Notes under the pieces: model-generated
What the model was told of the DNA's origin: nothing
What the model saw: only the letters and a program-made list of their open reading frames with translations
Database searches by the model: none
Program-made: the position numbers and the translations under genes
Assembly: GCA_037179385.1 (NCBI GenBank)
Contig: CM074179.1
Span: 70,699,806-70,763,805 of the forward strand
Source of the DNA: Holothuria scabra
Taxonomy: Eukaryota; Echinodermata; Holothuroidea; Aspidochirotida; Holothuriidae
Length of the DNA stretch: 64,000 nucleotides
Direction of reading: 5' to 3'
Shown here: positions 62,525-64,000 of the stretch, one piece after another
Position numbering within the stretch: position 1 is the first letter of the stretch
How the letters are laid out: each line of letters opens with the position of its first letter

Positions 62525-64000
62525 CTCAGAGAGGTAGTTTCTTCAACGTCTTTTTGAACCGTGGACTAAAGCAAATGATTTCGGTTTTGTTTGAATTCAA
62601 TTTAGAACTAAAAGATTTCATTGCAGTGCATTTGATTCATTAAGCAACAAGAGAATGAAAAGAGGCATTTCCCTAAAGAGAGTTCTTATGAGGGTTGTCC
62701 GTGTAAAACACTTAGAAATACTGTCATCTGGGTATCATTATTTGTGTCATAAATATAATAACGTCCCACACAACATGCACATTATGCTGCAAGGGCGGAA
62801 AACTAAATAGCAGCAGGAACTGTTTGTGACACAAACTTCATATTGAACGGGTTTGGATCCCTATCTTCACCAGAATTGTGATTGCTTGAGAACTTTTGAC
62901 ATTTCTGTTTGTTTTCAAAGCACTGGCTACCGCTTTATAACGACCGGATCACAATTTCTCTGAATGTCAAAGGAAAAATACACAAGAAAGCTTTTGCATT
63001 TTGTCATTCAAAAATGAAAGTTACAGCTTTGAAACTTCATAAGAAAGTTTTAGTTATTTCATTTTAAGAGGTAAAATTTATATTTTTCTTTACAACTTAC
63101 TTAATTTTAATTAATAATTCGAAACCAGACTCTACGTTTTATAAACAAGAAAAATGACCTTGATGCAGCAGTTACAGTTATTGGTTTACAGAAAAATGGC
63201 CGACTCTCCAAAAACTCAGTGACGTGTTCAAAGACCAACATGCTCGTGATTAAATAACCATGATAATAGGTTAAGCTCTTGATTTCGCTTTAAAATTCTT
63301 GCGTGATGTGGGAGGATATCACCCGGCAAAGAATAATTTAGCAAATTTCAGTGATAACGAGCTGAGTTTTTGGAGAGTCGGCCATTTTCTGTATACTCAG
63401 AGAGGTAGTTTCTTCAACGTCTTTTTGAACCGTGGACTAAAGCAAATGATTTCGGTTTTGTTTGAATTCAATTTAGAACTAAAAGATTTCATTGAAGTGC
63501 ATTTGATTCATTAAGCAACAAGAGAATGAAAAAAGGCATTTCCCTAAAGGGAGTTCTTATGAGGGTTGTCCGTGTAAAACACTTAGAAATACTGTCATCT
63601 GGGTATCATTATTTGTGTCATAAATGTAATAACGTCCCACACAACATGCACATTATGCTGCAAGGGCGGAAAACTAAATAGCAGTAGGAACTGTTTGTGA
63701 CACAAACTTCATATTGAAAGGGTTTGGATCCCGATCTTCACCAGACTTGTGATTGCATGAGAACTTTTGACATTTTTGATTGTTTTCAAAGCACTGGCTA
63801 CCGCTTTATAACGACCGGATCACAATTTCTCTGAATGTCAAAGGGAAAATACACAAGAAAGCTTTTGCATTTTGTCATTCAAAAATGAAAGTTACAGCTT
63901 GGAAACTTCATAAGAAAGTTTTAGTTATTTCATTTTAAGAGGTAAAATTTATATTTTTCTTTACAACTTACTTAATTTTAATTAATAATTCGAAACCAGA
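62525..64000. repeat. Direct repeat with 871-bp period, running off the window
   Basis: 62525-63129 is repeated at 63396-64000 with about 13 substitutions and no net length change over 605 bp. The 266-bp spacer (63130-63395) holds an inverted pair, ATGGCCGACTCTCCAAAAAC (63197) and its inverse near 63365-63388. It may be a satellite or two ends of a larger element. A 71-codon frame at 63,299-63,514 is not recognised. Confidence 0.85.

Overview
This window is eukaryotic, from an animal. It holds one gene that can be reconstructed with confidence, TAF8, a TFIID subunit, with five coding exons on the minus strand separated by 1.6-4.9 kb introns. Most of the rest is transposable elements and tandem repeats. 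The spliced gene, tRNA-derived SINEs, jockey/CR1-type LINE fragments, hAT-like and TTAA-flanked DNA elements, and many TAGGCCTA and CTGTAC palindromes fit a marine invertebrate. I lean towards an echinoderm such as a sea cucumber, but this rests on repeat style and is tentative. I see no bacterial genes, rRNA genes or CRISPR array.

Layout. 1-4,000: mostly non-coding, with a possible short plus-strand exon at 846 and two small inverted-repeat elements. 4,169-17,000: TAF8 (288 residues by conceptual splicing). Its introns hold a 925-bp hAT-like element, a perfect 250-bp tandem duplication, a SINE with an expanded B-box minisatellite, and a ~155-bp repeat array carrying DR1 nuclear-receptor motifs. 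17,000-25,500: no recognised gene; a LINE fragment split by a 441-bp hAT-like MITE, then three copies of a TTTCCGCC-ended element, one inverted relative to the others. 25,500-30,700: a SINE split by a MITE, a CCATATGGG foldback element, and a second LINE split by a 297-bp TTAA element and a 1.84-kb hAT-like element. 30,899-37,978: a 7.08-kb element with perfect 8-bp target duplications, which itself contains a 937-bp element with long inverted repeats. 38,400-45,000: a 920-bp TTAA element and otherwise featureless DNA. 45,140-47,160: an AT-rich array rich in YY1-like CCGCCATCTTGG motifs. 48,400-50,280: small MITEs and a second foldback element. 50,300-56,500: mostly featureless, with one SINE. 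56,600-62,450: an old diverged repeat field with octamer-like motifs that changes orientation near 59.5 kb. 62,525-64,000: an 871-bp-period direct repeat running off the end.

The strongest results are the TAF8 gene model, where every splice junction is in phase, and several nested insertions whose target-site duplications can be read directly. In the second LINE, removing two insertions at their duplications restores a continuous reverse-transcriptase reading frame. No new multi-gene system is evident. The unusual material is repeat biology: arrays of transcription-factor-like motifs, a B-box expansion and a large hAT-like composite.
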